DNA from: Naasia aerilata
GTDB lineage: Bacteria; Actinomycetota; Actinomycetes; Actinomycetales; Microbacteriaceae
Assembly: GCF_030296595.1 (NCBI RefSeq)
Contig: NZ_AP027731.1
Coordinates: 682,001-746,000, forward strand
DNA length: 64,000 bases
Direction: 5' to 3'
Part shown: positions 18,449 through 26,361 of the stretch, piece by piece
How positions within the stretch are numbered: position 1 is the first letter of the stretch
Layout: every line of letters begins with the position of its first letter
The notes under the pieces: generated by a model
Databases searched by the model: none
Seen by the model: the letters and a program-made list of their open reading frames with translations, nothing else
Told to the model about the DNA's origin: nothing
Made by a program: the position numbers and the translations under genes

Positions 18449-18521
18449 AGCAGGTTCTACCGTCGTCCCGGCGCTGCCCCGAGGGCGGTGCCGCAACCTG
18501 CATCCAATGAAGGGAAACCCT

Positions 18522-19622
18522 TTGAACTCCATGCGTTACGCGGGACTGCTCGGTCTCGCCGTCGTCGGCGCGCTGGCTCTCAGCTCCTGTGCCGCCAACG
18601 AGAGCGCCCCGGCCGCCGCGGACAGCACCGCGAGCGCCGGCCCCACCCTCTCCGGCACCCTGAACGGCGCCGGCTCCTCCGCTCAGGGCGCCGCCCAGGA
18701 GGCCTGGATCGCCGCCTTCCAGACGGCCAACCCGGACGTCACCATCAACTACGACCCGACGGGCTCGGGCGCCGGACGCGAGACGTTCATCGGCGGCGGC
18801 TCCGACTGGGCCGGCAGCGACTCGTCCCTCAACGACGACGAGCTGGCCGGCGAGTTCGCCGGCTGCAAGCCGGGCAGCTCCGCCATCGACCTGCCGACCT
18901 ACATCTCCCCCATCGCGGTCATCTTCAACATCGACGGCGTGAAGGACCTGAACCTCGACGCCGCGACCATCGCCGGCATCTTCAAGGGCACGATCACCAC
19001 GTGGAACGACCCGGCGATCGCCGCACTGAACGAGGGCGCCACCCTTCCTTCGACCGCGATCACCGCGGTGCACCGCTCCGACGACTCGGGCACCACGAAG
19101 AACTTCACGGACTACCTGAACAAGGTCGCTCCCGAGGTGTGGGACGCCAAGGCCGCCGACGCGTTCCCGTACCAGACCGGTGAGGGCGCCCAGGGCACCT
19201 CCGGTGTGGTCGACGCCGTGACCAACGGCACCGGCACCATCGGCTACGCCGACGCCTCCAAGGCCGGCGACCTGGGTGTCGCGAAGGTCAAGGTCGGCGA
19301 CGAGTTCGTGAAGTACACGGCCGAAGCGGCCGCCGCGGTCGTCAACGACTCGCCGCTCGTCGAGGGCCGCGACGCCAACGACATCGCCGTGTCGCTCGAC
19401 CGTCTCACGACCGACCCGACCCACTACCCGCTCGTTCTCGTGAGCTACTCGATCGTGTGCCAGGAGTACGCGGACGCCGACCAGGCGGCCCTCGTGAAGG
19501 CCTACGTCGGCTACATCACGAGCGAGGAGGGACAGCAGGAGGCCGCGAAGTCCGCGGGCGCCGCTCCCCTCTCGAGCGAGCTCGCGTCGAAGGTTGCGGA
19601 CGCACTCGCCACCGTCAAGTAG
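18522..19622 (+). CDS. pstS: Phosphate ABC transporter substrate-binding lipoprotein
   Basis: A 366-residue exported lipoprotein. The signal peptide ends at LSSC (about residue 25), after which a Ser/Ala-rich linker leads into the PstS fold: LNGAGSSAQGAAQEAW, VTINYDPTGSGAGRETF and HRSDDSGTTKNFTDYL contact phosphate. The TTG at 18522 is preferred because AAGGGA lies 6 bases upstream; ATG 18507 and ATG 18531 are alternatives. It is the first gene of pstSCAB, preceded by PHO-box-like repeats and separated from pstC by a strong hairpin. Confidence 0.95.
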   Translation: MNSMRYAGLLGLAVVGALALSSCAANESAPAAADSTASAGPTLSGTLNGAGSSAQGAAQEAWIAAFQTANPDVTINYDPTGSGAGRETFIGGGSDWAGSDSSLNDDELAGEFAGCKPGSSAIDLPTYISPIAVIFNIDGVKDLNLDAATIAGIFKGTITTWNDPAIAALNEGATLPSTAITAVHRSDDSGTTKNFTDYLNKVAPEVWDAKAADAFPYQTGEGAQGTSGVVDAVTNGTGTIGYADASKAGDLGVAKVKVGDEFVKYTAEAAAAVVNDSPLVEGRDANDIAVSLDRLTTDPTHYPLVLVSYSIVCQEYADADQAALVKAYVGYITSEEGQQEAAKSAGAAPLSSELASKVADALATVK

Positions 19623-19629
19623 CGCCTCC

Positions 19630-19689
19630 GCGGGCCGGCCGGCCGGGGATCTGCGAGCATCGCTCGGAGGACCCGGCCGGCCGGCCCGC
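19630..19689 (+). terminator. Long hairpin between pstS and pstC
   Basis: An 18-bp perfect GC-only stem (GCGGGCCGGCCGGCCGGG with its complement) surrounds an inner CGAGC/GCTCG hairpin. No T-tract follows. It probably lets pstS mRNA accumulate above pstCAB mRNA, by partial termination or by blocking 3' decay. Confidence 0.6.
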
Positions 19690-19733
19690 ACCCCGTTTCC
19701 CCTCCGAACCACCAGCTCGTCCCGAGGAGATCG

Positions 19734-20672
19734 ATGACCGCATCAGCTGCACCCCGGCTGCGCGCGAAGACCCGTCCGGGTGACCGCGTCTTCTCCGGCA
19801 CCGCCATCACGGCCGGAAGCGTCATCGTCGCCATCCTCGCCGCGGTGGCGATCTTCCTCATCGCGCAGAGCATCCCGGCGCTCACCGTCGGCGCCGACGA
19901 TCTGAAGGGCGCCGACTCGTTCTGGTCCTACGTCGGCCCGCTCGTCTTCGGCACCCTCTGGGCGGCCGGCCTCGCCCTCGTGCTCGCCCTGCCGGTGGCG
20001 CTCGGCATCGCGCTCTTCATCTCGCACTACGCGCCGAGGCGCCTCGCGCAGGCTCTCGGCTACGTGATCGACCTCCTCGCGGCCGTCCCCTCGGTCGTGT
20101 TCGGCCTGTGGGGCATCAAGGTCCTCGCGCCGATGGTGCTGCCCCTCTACGTCTGGCTCAGCGACAACGTCGGCTGGATCCCGCTCTTCTCCGGCCCGGT
20201 CTCCGGCACCGGCCGCACCATCCTCACCGTCGCGATCGTGCTCGCCGTCATGATCCTGCCGATCATCACCGCGCTCTGCCGGGAGGTCTTCCTGCAGACG
20301 CCGCGCCTGCATGAGGAGGCCGCCCTCGCGCTCGGCGCCACGCGCTGGGAGATGATTCAGATGGCGGTCCTCCCGTTCGGCCGGCCCGGGATCATCTCCG
20401 CCGCGATGCTGGGGCTCGGCCGCGCGCTCGGCGAGACCATGGCCGTCGCCATGGTCCTCTCCCCCAGCGTGCTCATCTCGTTCGTGCTGCTGCAGTCGCA
20501 GAACCCCACCACGATCGCGGCGAACATCGCCCTCAACTTCCCCGAGGCGCACGGCATCGGCGTCAACGTGCTCATCGCGACCGGCCTCGTCCTCTTCGTC
20601 ATCACGTTCGCGGTGAACGCCGTCGCGCGCGTCGTGATCAACAGCCGCAAGGCCTTCTCGGGAGCGAACTGA
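19734..20672 (+). CDS. pstC: Phosphate ABC transporter permease PstC
   Basis: A 312-residue inner-membrane permease with about six to seven helices. The BPD_transp_1 coupling motif is seen as EEAALALGATRWEMIQMAVLP, with RALGETMAV after it, both typical of PstC. With PstA it forms the phosphate channel. The start ATG follows a GAGGAG ribosome site. Its stop overlaps the pstA start (TGATG). Confidence 0.95.
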   Translation: MTASAAPRLRAKTRPGDRVFSGTAITAGSVIVAILAAVAIFLIAQSIPALTVGADDLKGADSFWSYVGPLVFGTLWAAGLALVLALPVALGIALFISHYAPRRLAQALGYVIDLLAAVPSVVFGLWGIKVLAPMVLPLYVWLSDNVGWIPLFSGPVSGTGRTILTVAIVLAVMILPIITALCREVFLQTPRLHEEAALALGATRWEMIQMAVLPFGRPGIISAAMLGLGRALGETMAVAMVLSPSVLISFVLLQSQNPTTIAANIALNFPEAHGIGVNVLIATGLVLFVITFAVNAVARVVINSRKAFSGAN

Positions 20673-21747
20673 TGACCACTCTGGCGGCTCCCCCGCTGCC
20701 CTCCGCTCCGGCCGGCTGCCCCGGTTCTCCGCGCTCGGCCTCTTCGCCGCGAGCTGGGTCGCCGTGGGCGGGCTCTTCGCGATCCTCTGGCTCTCCGGCT
20801 CGATGACGGAGTTCAGCCTCGTCGGCACCGTGTTCTTCGGCACGGTCCTCTACGCGGTCCTCATCTTCGCGGTGTCCTCGGTCGTCGAGGGCGGGCGCAA
20901 GGCGAAGGACCGCCTCGTGACCGCGCTCGTCACGACCGCCTTCGTCATCGCCCTGCTCCCCCTCGTGTCGCTGCTGTCGACCGTCGTCGCGAGCGGCCTG
21001 GCCCGCTTCGACCCGACGTTCTTCAGCTACTCGATGCGCAATGTGGTCGGCGAGGGCGGCGGGGCGCTGCACGCCATCGTCGGCACGCTCGAGGTCACGG
21101 GGATGGCGACGCTGATGTCGGTGCCCATCGGGCTCTTCACCGCCATCTACCTCGTGGAGTACGGCCGCGGCCACCTCGCGCGCGCCATCACGTTCCTCGT
21201 CGACGTCATGACCGGCATCCCCTCGATCGTCGCGGGCCTGTTCGCCTTCGCCCTCTTCGCGCTGCTCTTCCGCGACCCCGGGGTCCGCTTCGGCTTCGGC
21301 GGGGCGGTGGCGCTGTCGGTGCTGATGATCCCCGTCGTCGTTCGCTCGAGCGAGGAGATGCTGAAGCTGGTCCCGAACGAGCTGCGCGAGGCGTCCTACG
21401 CACTCGGCGTGCCGAAGTGGCTGACCATCTCCAAGGTCGTCCTGCCCACCTCGGTGGCCGGCATCACGACCGGCGTCATGCTGTCCATCGCCCGCGTGAT
21501 CGGGGAGACGGCGCCGCTGCTGATCATCGCCGGGTTCACGCAGAGCATGAACTACGACCTCTTCAGCGAGCGGATGATGACCCTGCCGGTCTTCGTCTAC
21601 ACGCAGTACCAGAACCCGGGCTCCGACGTGGGCGCCTACCTGGATCGGGCGTGGGCCGGCGCGCTCACCCTGATCCTCATCGTGATGGCTCTCAACCTGA
21701 TCGCCCGACTCGTCGCGAAGCTCTTCGCGCCCAAGCTGTCCCGCTAA
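20672..21747 (+). CDS. pstA: Phosphate ABC transporter permease PstA (frame break at 20699-20701)
   Basis: Second phosphate permease, about 358 residues. The coupling loop [21 protein letters not shown] and [12 protein letters not shown] are diagnostic, and the chain has six core helices plus two N-terminal ones. From the ATG at 20672 (overlapping pstC) the frame reads [10 protein letters not shown] and then fails; adding one C to the CCC run at 20699-20701 gives [18 protein letters not shown] and joins the long downstream frame. Since the gene is in an intact operon I take this as a base-calling error. It ends 26 bases before pstB. Confidence 0.88.
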
Positions 21748-21772
21748 GCGGAGAGAGACAAGAGGAACCGCA

Positions 21773-22552
21773 GTGTCCAAGCGCATCGTCGTCGACGATC
21801 TCAACGTGTTCTACGGCTCGTTCAAGGCGGTCGAGGATGTCACCCTCGCCATCGAGCCGCGCACCGTCACCGCCTTCATCGGCCCGAGCGGCTGCGGCAA
21901 GTCGACGTTCCTCCGCACTCTCAACCGGATGCACGAGGTGATCCCCGGCGCCCGCGTCGAGGGGAAGGTCCTGCTCGACGGCGACGACCTCTACGCCCCC
22001 GGCGTCGATCCGGTGCTCGTGCGCCGGCAGGTCGGGATGGTCTTCCAGCGCCCCAACCCGTTCCCCACCATGTCCATCCGGGACAACGTGCTCGCGGGCG
22101 TGAAGCTCAACAATCGGCGGATGAGCAAGGGCGACGCCGACGAGCTCGTCGAGAAGTCGCTGCAGGGAGCGAACCTCTGGAATGAGGTGAAGGACCGGCT
22201 CGCGAAGCCCGGCTCCGGTCTATCCGGCGGCCAGCAGCAGCGGCTCTGCATCGCCCGGGCGATCGCCGTCGAGCCGGACGTCATCCTCATGGACGAGCCA
22301 TGCTCGGCCCTCGACCCGATCTCGACCCTCGCCATCGAGGATCTGATCGAGGAGATGAAGAACGACTACACGATCGTGATCGTCACCCACAACATGCAGC
22401 AGGCCAGCCGGGTGTCGGACCGCACGGCGTTCTTCAACATCGCGGGCACCGGCAAGCCGGGCAAGCTCATCGAGTACGACGACACCGCCACGATGTTCTC
22501 GAAGCCGAGCGTGCAGGCGACCGAGGACTACGTCTCCGGCCGCTTCGGCTGA
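21773..22552 (+). CDS. pstB: Phosphate ABC transporter ATP-binding protein
   Basis: A 259-residue ATPase. Walker A is GPSGCGKST (residues about 37-45), the signature is LSGGQQQRL, Walker B is [12 protein letters not shown] and the switch His is in VTHNMQQ. The [16 protein letters not shown] end is the PstB C terminus. It powers high-affinity phosphate import through PstCA. The GTG start has AGAGGAACC upstream. It ends the pst operon and is convergent with the rskA-like gene. Confidence 0.96.
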   Translation: MSKRIVVDDLNVFYGSFKAVEDVTLAIEPRTVTAFIGPSGCGKSTFLRTLNRMHEVIPGARVEGKVLLDGDDLYAPGVDPVLVRRQVGMVFQRPNPFPTMSIRDNVLAGVKLNNRRMSKGDADELVEKSLQGANLWNEVKDRLAKPGSGLSGGQQQRLCIARAIAVEPDVILMDEPCSALDPISTLAIEDLIEEMKNDYTIVIVTHNMQQASRVSDRTAFFNIAGTGKPGKLIEYDDTATMFSKPSVQATEDYVSGRFG

Positions 22553-22558
22553 GCCGGG

Positions 22559-23362
22559 CTAGGCGCCGTTCGCGAGCACCATGGCGGGCGCGGTCGGCGT
22601 CTTCGAGCCGCCGCGCGGCTCGATCGTCATCGCGACCGGCTCTCCGGAGTAGTCGCCTTCGAGCATGCGATAGGTCGAGGAGTCGCCAGGCTGCACGAGA
22701 CCGGCGCTCGTCGGCCCGTCGGGCTCCATGTACCAGAGCTGGAAGGTCTTGCCCTCGGGCAGCTCACCGGAGGCGTCGTTGAGCACGACCGCCGACATCC
22801 CGAGCGACCGGGACGCCACGAGCGCCGCGGTGCCTCCGTTGGGGAGCTCGGTCACGGTGCGCGCCACGTCGGGGGCCGCGTTGAGGGCGGCGAACTGGTC
22901 GGCGGTGCGCTCGTCGGAGACCCCGTTCAGGATCCCTCCGACCAGCGTGCCGCCGAAGAAGATGAGCACGGCAGCCGCGGCCGCGACGAGGGCGAGCAGC
23001 GGGCGGGCCCGTCGGCCCCGGCGCCGGCTCACGTGATGCTCGGCGTAGCGAGGAGCGGTCTCCTTCAGGACGGCGGCGATCGGAGTCACGGCAGCGGACG
23101 CGGGCGGCGGAGTGGCTGCCGGGGGCTGCTGGGGCATCCCGTCGATCGCGGCGAGGACGGACCGGCGCAGCTCCGCCGACGGCTGCACCGGGGAGGGCGC
23201 GTGGGCGAGCGCCAACGCGGCGGCGCGGAGACCGGCCACCTCCTCCTGCAGCTCGGGCGACGCGCTCAGAGCCGCCTCGAACTCGGCGGCCTCCTCCGGG
23301 CTGAGCGCACCGAGGACGTACGCGCCGGACGTGATCGAGTGGTCGTCGTCGCGGTCGGTCAC
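22559..23362 (-). CDS. Anti-sigma factor, RskA family (first copy)
   Basis: A 267-residue single-pass membrane protein. Residues 1-80 form the cytoplasmic anti-sigma domain (SGAYVLGALSPEEAAEFEAAL), a basic linker and one membrane helix lie at about 125-147, and the extracytoplasmic RskA domain follows (NAAPDVARTV, TFQLWYMEPDGP, VAMTIEPRGGS). It holds the SigK-like sigma factor inactive until proteolysis releases it. Its GTG overlaps the sigma gene stop by 4 bases, the usual sigK-rskA coupling. A paralog is encoded at 44400-45182. Confidence 0.9.
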   Translation of the reverse strand: MTDRDDDHSITSGAYVLGALSPEEAAEFEAALSASPELQEEVAGLRAAALALAHAPSPVQPSAELRRSVLAAIDGMPQQPPAATPPPASAAVTPIAAVLKETAPRYAEHHVSRRRGRRARPLLALVAAAAAVLIFFGGTLVGGILNGVSDERTADQFAALNAAPDVARTVTELPNGGTAALVASRSLGMSAVVLNDASGELPEGKTFQLWYMEPDGPTSAGLVQPGDSSTYRMLEGDYSGEPVAMTIEPRGGSKTPTAPAMVLANGA

Positions 23363-23997
23363 GATGCCACTCCCATCTCGTCGCGCAGGCGGATCATGCC
23401 GTCCCGCAGTCGGGTCTTCACGGTGCCGAGCGGGATGCCGAGGCGGTCGGCGATCTCGCTCTGGGTGAACCCCTCGTAGTACGCGAGGGTGATCGCCTGG
23501 CGCTGGAGCTCGGTCAGCCGCTGCATCGCCTGCCTCACCCGCTCGTTCTCCAGCCGGATCTCCGCCTGCTCGGAGACATTGTCGTAGTCGGGGCTGTAGT
23601 CGCGGATGCCGACCCGGAGGTCGCGGTCGCGTCCGGACTGGGAGGCGCGAATCCGGTCGATGGCCCGGCGGTGTGCCATCGTCAGGATCCAGGTCGTCCC
23701 TGACCCTCTATTCGGATCAAACCGCGAAGCGGATTGCCACACCTCGAGGTACACCTCCTGCGCGACCTCCTCCGACTGGGCGGGGTCGACGAGCACGCGC
23801 CGGATGAGTCCGAGCACACGCGGGGCCGTGCGGTCGTACAGGCGGGTGAACGCCTCCCGGTCGCCGCGGGAGACCTCGGAGAGGAGCGCCTCCGTGGGCT
23901 GCACGTCCACGATCGACTGCTCGCCGCGACTTCCGTCTCCCTGCACGCCTCCAGCATTGCGCAGAACGGGAATGCCTGCCCCATCCGCGCCGATCAA
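23359..23997 (-). CDS. sigK: ECF RNA polymerase sigma factor, SigK-like (first copy)
   Basis: A sigma factor of up to 212 residues. Region 2 is visible as YDRTAPRVLGLIRRVL and EEVAQEVYLEVWQSA; region 4 as [40 protein letters not shown] in two stretches. TTMAH-type [16 protein letters not shown] is typical of SigK. In mycobacteria SigK drives envelope antigen genes. The start is uncertain: TTG 23997 has GAAGGG upstream, while GTG 23946 and later starts also fit. It is followed by its own rskA-like gene. Confidence 0.88.
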   Translation of the reverse strand: MIGADGAGIPVLRNAGGVQGDGSRGEQSIVDVQPTEALLSEVSRGDREAFTRLYDRTAPRVLGLIRRVLVDPAQSEEVAQEVYLEVWQSASRFDPNRGSGTTWILTMAHRRAIDRIRASQSGRDRDLRVGIRDYSPDYDNVSEQAEIRLENERVRQAMQRLTELQRQAITLAYYEGFTQSEIADRLGIPLGTVKTRLRDGMIRLRDEMGVAS

Positions 23998-24105
23998 GGG
24001 AGCCCTTCGGAAGCTGGAAGTGCCGGACCGCAGTTAACGCCTCTCGGCGCGAGGCCGCTCAAAGCGGCGAATTATGGAGCCCGGGGTTACTGCGGCCCGG
24101 CTCAC

Positions 24106-24735
24106 TCAGTCTAAGGCACCGTCCCGCCACAGCTTGGAGGAGGCACTCAGGTCGGCCGCGATGGCCGTGAGCCGCGCCGCCCGGCGGGTGAGCTCGGTGG
24201 CGCGCTCCGGCTCGGTGACGTCGGCGTCATCTGCGATGCTCGTGCACCCCGCCGCCACCACGCGGCTGAACGCCGCCGCACGGTCCAGCGCGACCGCCAG
24301 GTCGCCCGTGAAGACCCCGCGGAGGATCTGGTCGGAGACCGCCAGCACCTCGTCCGGCCCCGCTGGCTCCGCGGCCCCGGCCACGACCGGGTCGATCGTG
24401 CGCGCGATGCCGAAGCCCCGCTGATAGAAGAGGCTGATGGCCACCGGGTCGCCGCGGATCATCGCGCGCAGCAGATAGATGCGCCAGAGCGCCCCCGGCA
24501 GGCTGCGCGGCGTCGCCCGCGACCAGAGCTCGGCGATCGCATCGATCCCGTGCTCGTCGGTGTAGGTGATGAGCCGCTCGACCACCTCGGGGTCCCGCTC
24601 GGCCCGGACGCGCGCCACCACGCCTGCCGCCGTCTCGTGCGCGAGGCGGGAGATCGCCGCCGGATCCTCGCCGCCCTGCAGCTCTTCGAACTGGTAGCCG
24701 GCGAACTTCACCGGCTTGGAGTACCGCTCGGTCAT
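24106..24735 (-). CDS. Conserved actinobacterial protein of unknown function
   Basis: A 209-residue soluble, Ala/Arg/Glu-rich, mostly helical protein. The stretches YTDEHGIDAIAELWSRA, GALWRIYLLRAMIR and AAGCTSIADDADVTEP are conserved, as far as I recall, in a Microbacteriaceae family that databases sometimes label RNA polymerase beta subunit. Nothing in the sequence supports that label. It sits upstream of the sigK-like gene on the same strand with about 110 bases between, so it may be an independent unit. No function is proposed. Confidence 0.7.
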   Translation of the reverse strand: MTERYSKPVKFAGYQFEELQGGEDPAAISRLAHETAAGVVARVRAERDPEVVERLITYTDEHGIDAIAELWSRATPRSLPGALWRIYLLRAMIRGDPVAISLFYQRGFGIARTIDPVVAGAAEPAGPDEVLAVSDQILRGVFTGDLAVALDRAAAFSRVVAAGCTSIADDADVTEPERATELTRRAARLTAIAADLSASSKLWRDGALD

Positions 24736-24802
24736 TGCGACAGACTACGCGCGGCGGGGGCGACCCCTGAGCCGTGCGGGGGCGCCGCGCTACGCTGACC
24801 GC

Positions 24803-24970
24803 ATGTGGCTGATCGTCGCGCTGCTCGTCATCTGGGTGGTCCTCGCCCTCCTCGGACTGGCGATCGACGCGATCAAGTGGCTGCTGTGGATCGCGATCCT
24901 CCTGATCGTGGTCACCCTCGTCTTCGGAGCACTCATGCGCTTCGTCCGCGGCCAGTCCGGCCGCTCCTGA
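24803..24970 (+). CDS. Small two-helix membrane protein (55 residues)
   Basis: Begins MWLIVALLVIWVVLALLGL and continues with a second hydrophobic helix, then a basic tail FVRGQSGRS. TACGCT stands 6 bases before the ATG, the pattern of a leaderless promoter. A second tiny membrane protein gene follows 25 bases downstream; the two may act together. No family is recognised with certainty. Confidence 0.6.
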   Translation: MWLIVALLVIWVVLALLGLAIDAIKWLLWIAILLIVVTLVFGALMRFVRGQSGRS

Positions 24971-24995
24971 CGCCCGCGAGAAGGAAGGGGTTCCG

Positions 24996-25157
24996 GTGAA
25001 CATCCTGCTCATCGTGGTGGCGGTGATCGCCATCGTCCTGCTGATCGTCGGCGGCGCCGTCAAGGCGGTCGGCTTCCTCCTGTGGGTGGGCCTCGTGCTG
25101 CTCCTCATCGCAGCGGTCGCCTTCCTCCTGCGCGTGCTCACCGGCCGCCGCGTCTGA
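24996..25157 (+). CDS. Small two-helix membrane protein (53 residues)
   Basis: A GTG-started frame encoding MNILLIVVAVIAIVLLIVGG, then a second helix FLLWVGLVLLLIAAVAFLLR and a basic end TGRRV. AAGGAAGGGG lies 6 bases before the GTG. It follows a similar small membrane gene and precedes tRNA-Lys. Similar to DUF-type hydrophobic two-helix proteins; role unknown. Confidence 0.6.
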   Translation: MNILLIVVAVIAIVLLIVGGAVKAVGFLLWVGLVLLLIAAVAFLLRVLTGRRV

Positions 25158-25197
25158 CCCGGAGTGCCGACCGCGCCGGGCGGTACATTGGTGCGGC

Positions 25198-25270
25198 GGG
25201 CCTCTAGCTCAGTCGGTAGAGCAGCGGACTTTTAATCCGCGGGTCGTGGGTTCGAGCCCCACGGGGCCCA
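25198..25270 (+). tRNA. tRNA-Lys (anticodon TTT)
   Basis: A 73-base cloverleaf: acceptor GGGCCTC with GGGGCCC, D arm AGCTCAGTCGGTAGAGC, anticodon stem GCGGA/TCCGC with loop CTTTTAA (anticodon at 25231-25233), T arm GTGGG TTCGAGC CCCAC and discriminator A. The 3' CCA is not encoded in full. The last 20 bases are repeated at 25368-25387. Confidence 0.95.
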
Positions 25271-25271
25271 C
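25252..25271 (+). repeat. Direct repeat, copy 1 (tRNA-Lys 3' end; possible attachment site)
   Basis: TCGAGCCCCACGGGGCCCAC, the 3' end of the tRNA gene, recurs exactly 116 bases downstream. Duplications of a tRNA 3' end mark site-specific integration events. Confidence 0.6.
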
Positions 25272-25286
25272 CGGTCGGTGACGGCC

Positions 25287-25306
25287 ACCGGCCGTCGACG
25301 GCCGGT
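25287..25306 (+). terminator. Hairpin after tRNA-Lys
   Basis: ACCGGCCGTCGACGGCCGGT is a perfect palindrome 17 bases after the tRNA. It is a likely transcription end, without a T-run. Confidence 0.5.
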
Positions 25307-25329
25307 CGGCTGCGAGCAGAAGGACCGAC

Positions 25330-26268
25330 TCAAGTGGTGGGCCCACGGCGCATGCTTGCGCCGGGAATCGAGCCCCACGGGGCCCACGGATGCTCGGCGC
25401 CCTGCCCGATCCGCTCGCGGAGATCCTCGATAAAGCGCACGGCGAGGCCCTCGGGAGCGGTCGGCGTCACAGCAATCAGGCTGCGCGTCCACCTCGGGGA
25501 GAACGAGCGCACCGCGCCGAGAAGACCGGCAGGTACCGCGCTGGCGGGACAGACAGCAACCCCGAGCCCCGCTGCCGCGAGCTGGGGCGCGGCCGCGGTC
25601 ACGGCGGTTCGAAGCGCGACGACCGGGCGCACGCCCGCGCGCGCGAGGGCCCGGTCCAGCCAGCCGCTCAGGCTGTTCTCCGGCGCGTACTGCACGAGGA
25701 ACACGCGGTCCAGGTCGCGCAGGTGGATGTCGTCGCGCCCGGCGAGCGGATGATCCGCCGACGAGACGAGCACGATCTCCTCCTCCCCGAGGATCGTCGA
25801 GGTGAAGCGAGCGGGGGCCGGCGCCGCCATCACGACCAGATCGACCTCGTCGCCGTCGAGCAGGGCAGCGACCTCGTCCACCGTCGTGGACTCGCGCAGC
25901 GTCATATGCACGTCCTCGTGCTCCTCATGCCACGCCGCCAGCACCGGCGCGAGGAGGGTGATGAGGCTCTGTGCGCATCCGATGCGGACCGCGCCGCCGG
26001 TCGCTCGACCGGCCGCCGCCGCGGCCAGCAGCCCCGCGCCGGCCGCCTCGACAGCCCGGCGTGCGTGGCCCAGCAGGGCGCGGCCTGCGGCCGTGAGCCG
26101 CACGCCCCTCGCCTCGCGGACGAGCAGCGGAACGCCGCTCTCGCGCTCCAGGAGCTGAAGCTGATGCGACACCGCGGGCTGCGATAGGTACAGCAGACGG
26201 GCGGCGTCCGTGATGGACCCGGCGTCAGCGACGGCGACCAGGCATTCGAGCGCGCGCAGCGATGGCAT
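25330..26268 (-). CDS. LysR-family transcriptional regulator with tRNA-derived C-terminal tail
   Basis: A 312-residue regulator. Residues 1-60 form the LysR winged helix (ALECLVAVADAGSITDAARL LYLSQPAVSHQLQLLE in two parts), and the substrate-binding domain begins near residue 88 (GAVRIGCAQSLITLLAPVLA). The natural end appears to be near FIEDLRERIGQG; the last 20 or so residues (EHPWAPWGSIPGASMRRGP) are encoded by the duplicated tRNA sequence and are likely not functional. It diverges from the NAD-dependent epimerase gene, which it may control. The ATG at 26268 overlaps no other gene. Confidence 0.85.
   Translation of the reverse strand: MPSLRALECLVAVADAGSITDAARLLYLSQPAVSHQLQLLERESGVPLLVREARGVRLTAAGRALLGHARRAVEAAGAGLLAAAAAGRATGGAVRIGCAQSLITLLAPVLAAWHEEHEDVHMTLRESTTVDEVAALLDGDEVDLVVMAAPAPARFTSTILGEEEIVLVSSADHPLAGRDDIHLRDLDRVFLVQYAPENSLSGWLDRALARAGVRPVVALRTAVTAAAPQLAAAGLGVAVCPASAVPAGLLGAVRSFSPRWTRSLIAVTPTAPEGLAVRFIEDLRERIGQGAEHPWAPWGSIPGASMRRGPTT
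25368..25387 (+). repeat. Direct repeat, copy 2 (tRNA-Lys 3' end)
   Basis: Second copy of the 20-base tRNA-Lys 3' end. It lies inside the last codons of the LysR gene, in the opposite direction, and may be the scar of an integration event. Confidence 0.6.
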
Positions 26269-26361
26269 AGACGCAGATTATGGCTCATGGTCGAGACCTC
26301 GATGGACTGGAGGGAACATGGCGCCTCGTCAACATCTTGTCTCCTTCGGAAAGGAGTTCCC

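Noticed and set aside
25232..25492. Open frame across tRNA-Lys ending WAPWGSNPRPAD
   Set aside because: This peptide is a well-known artefact of translating tRNA genes on the opposite strand.
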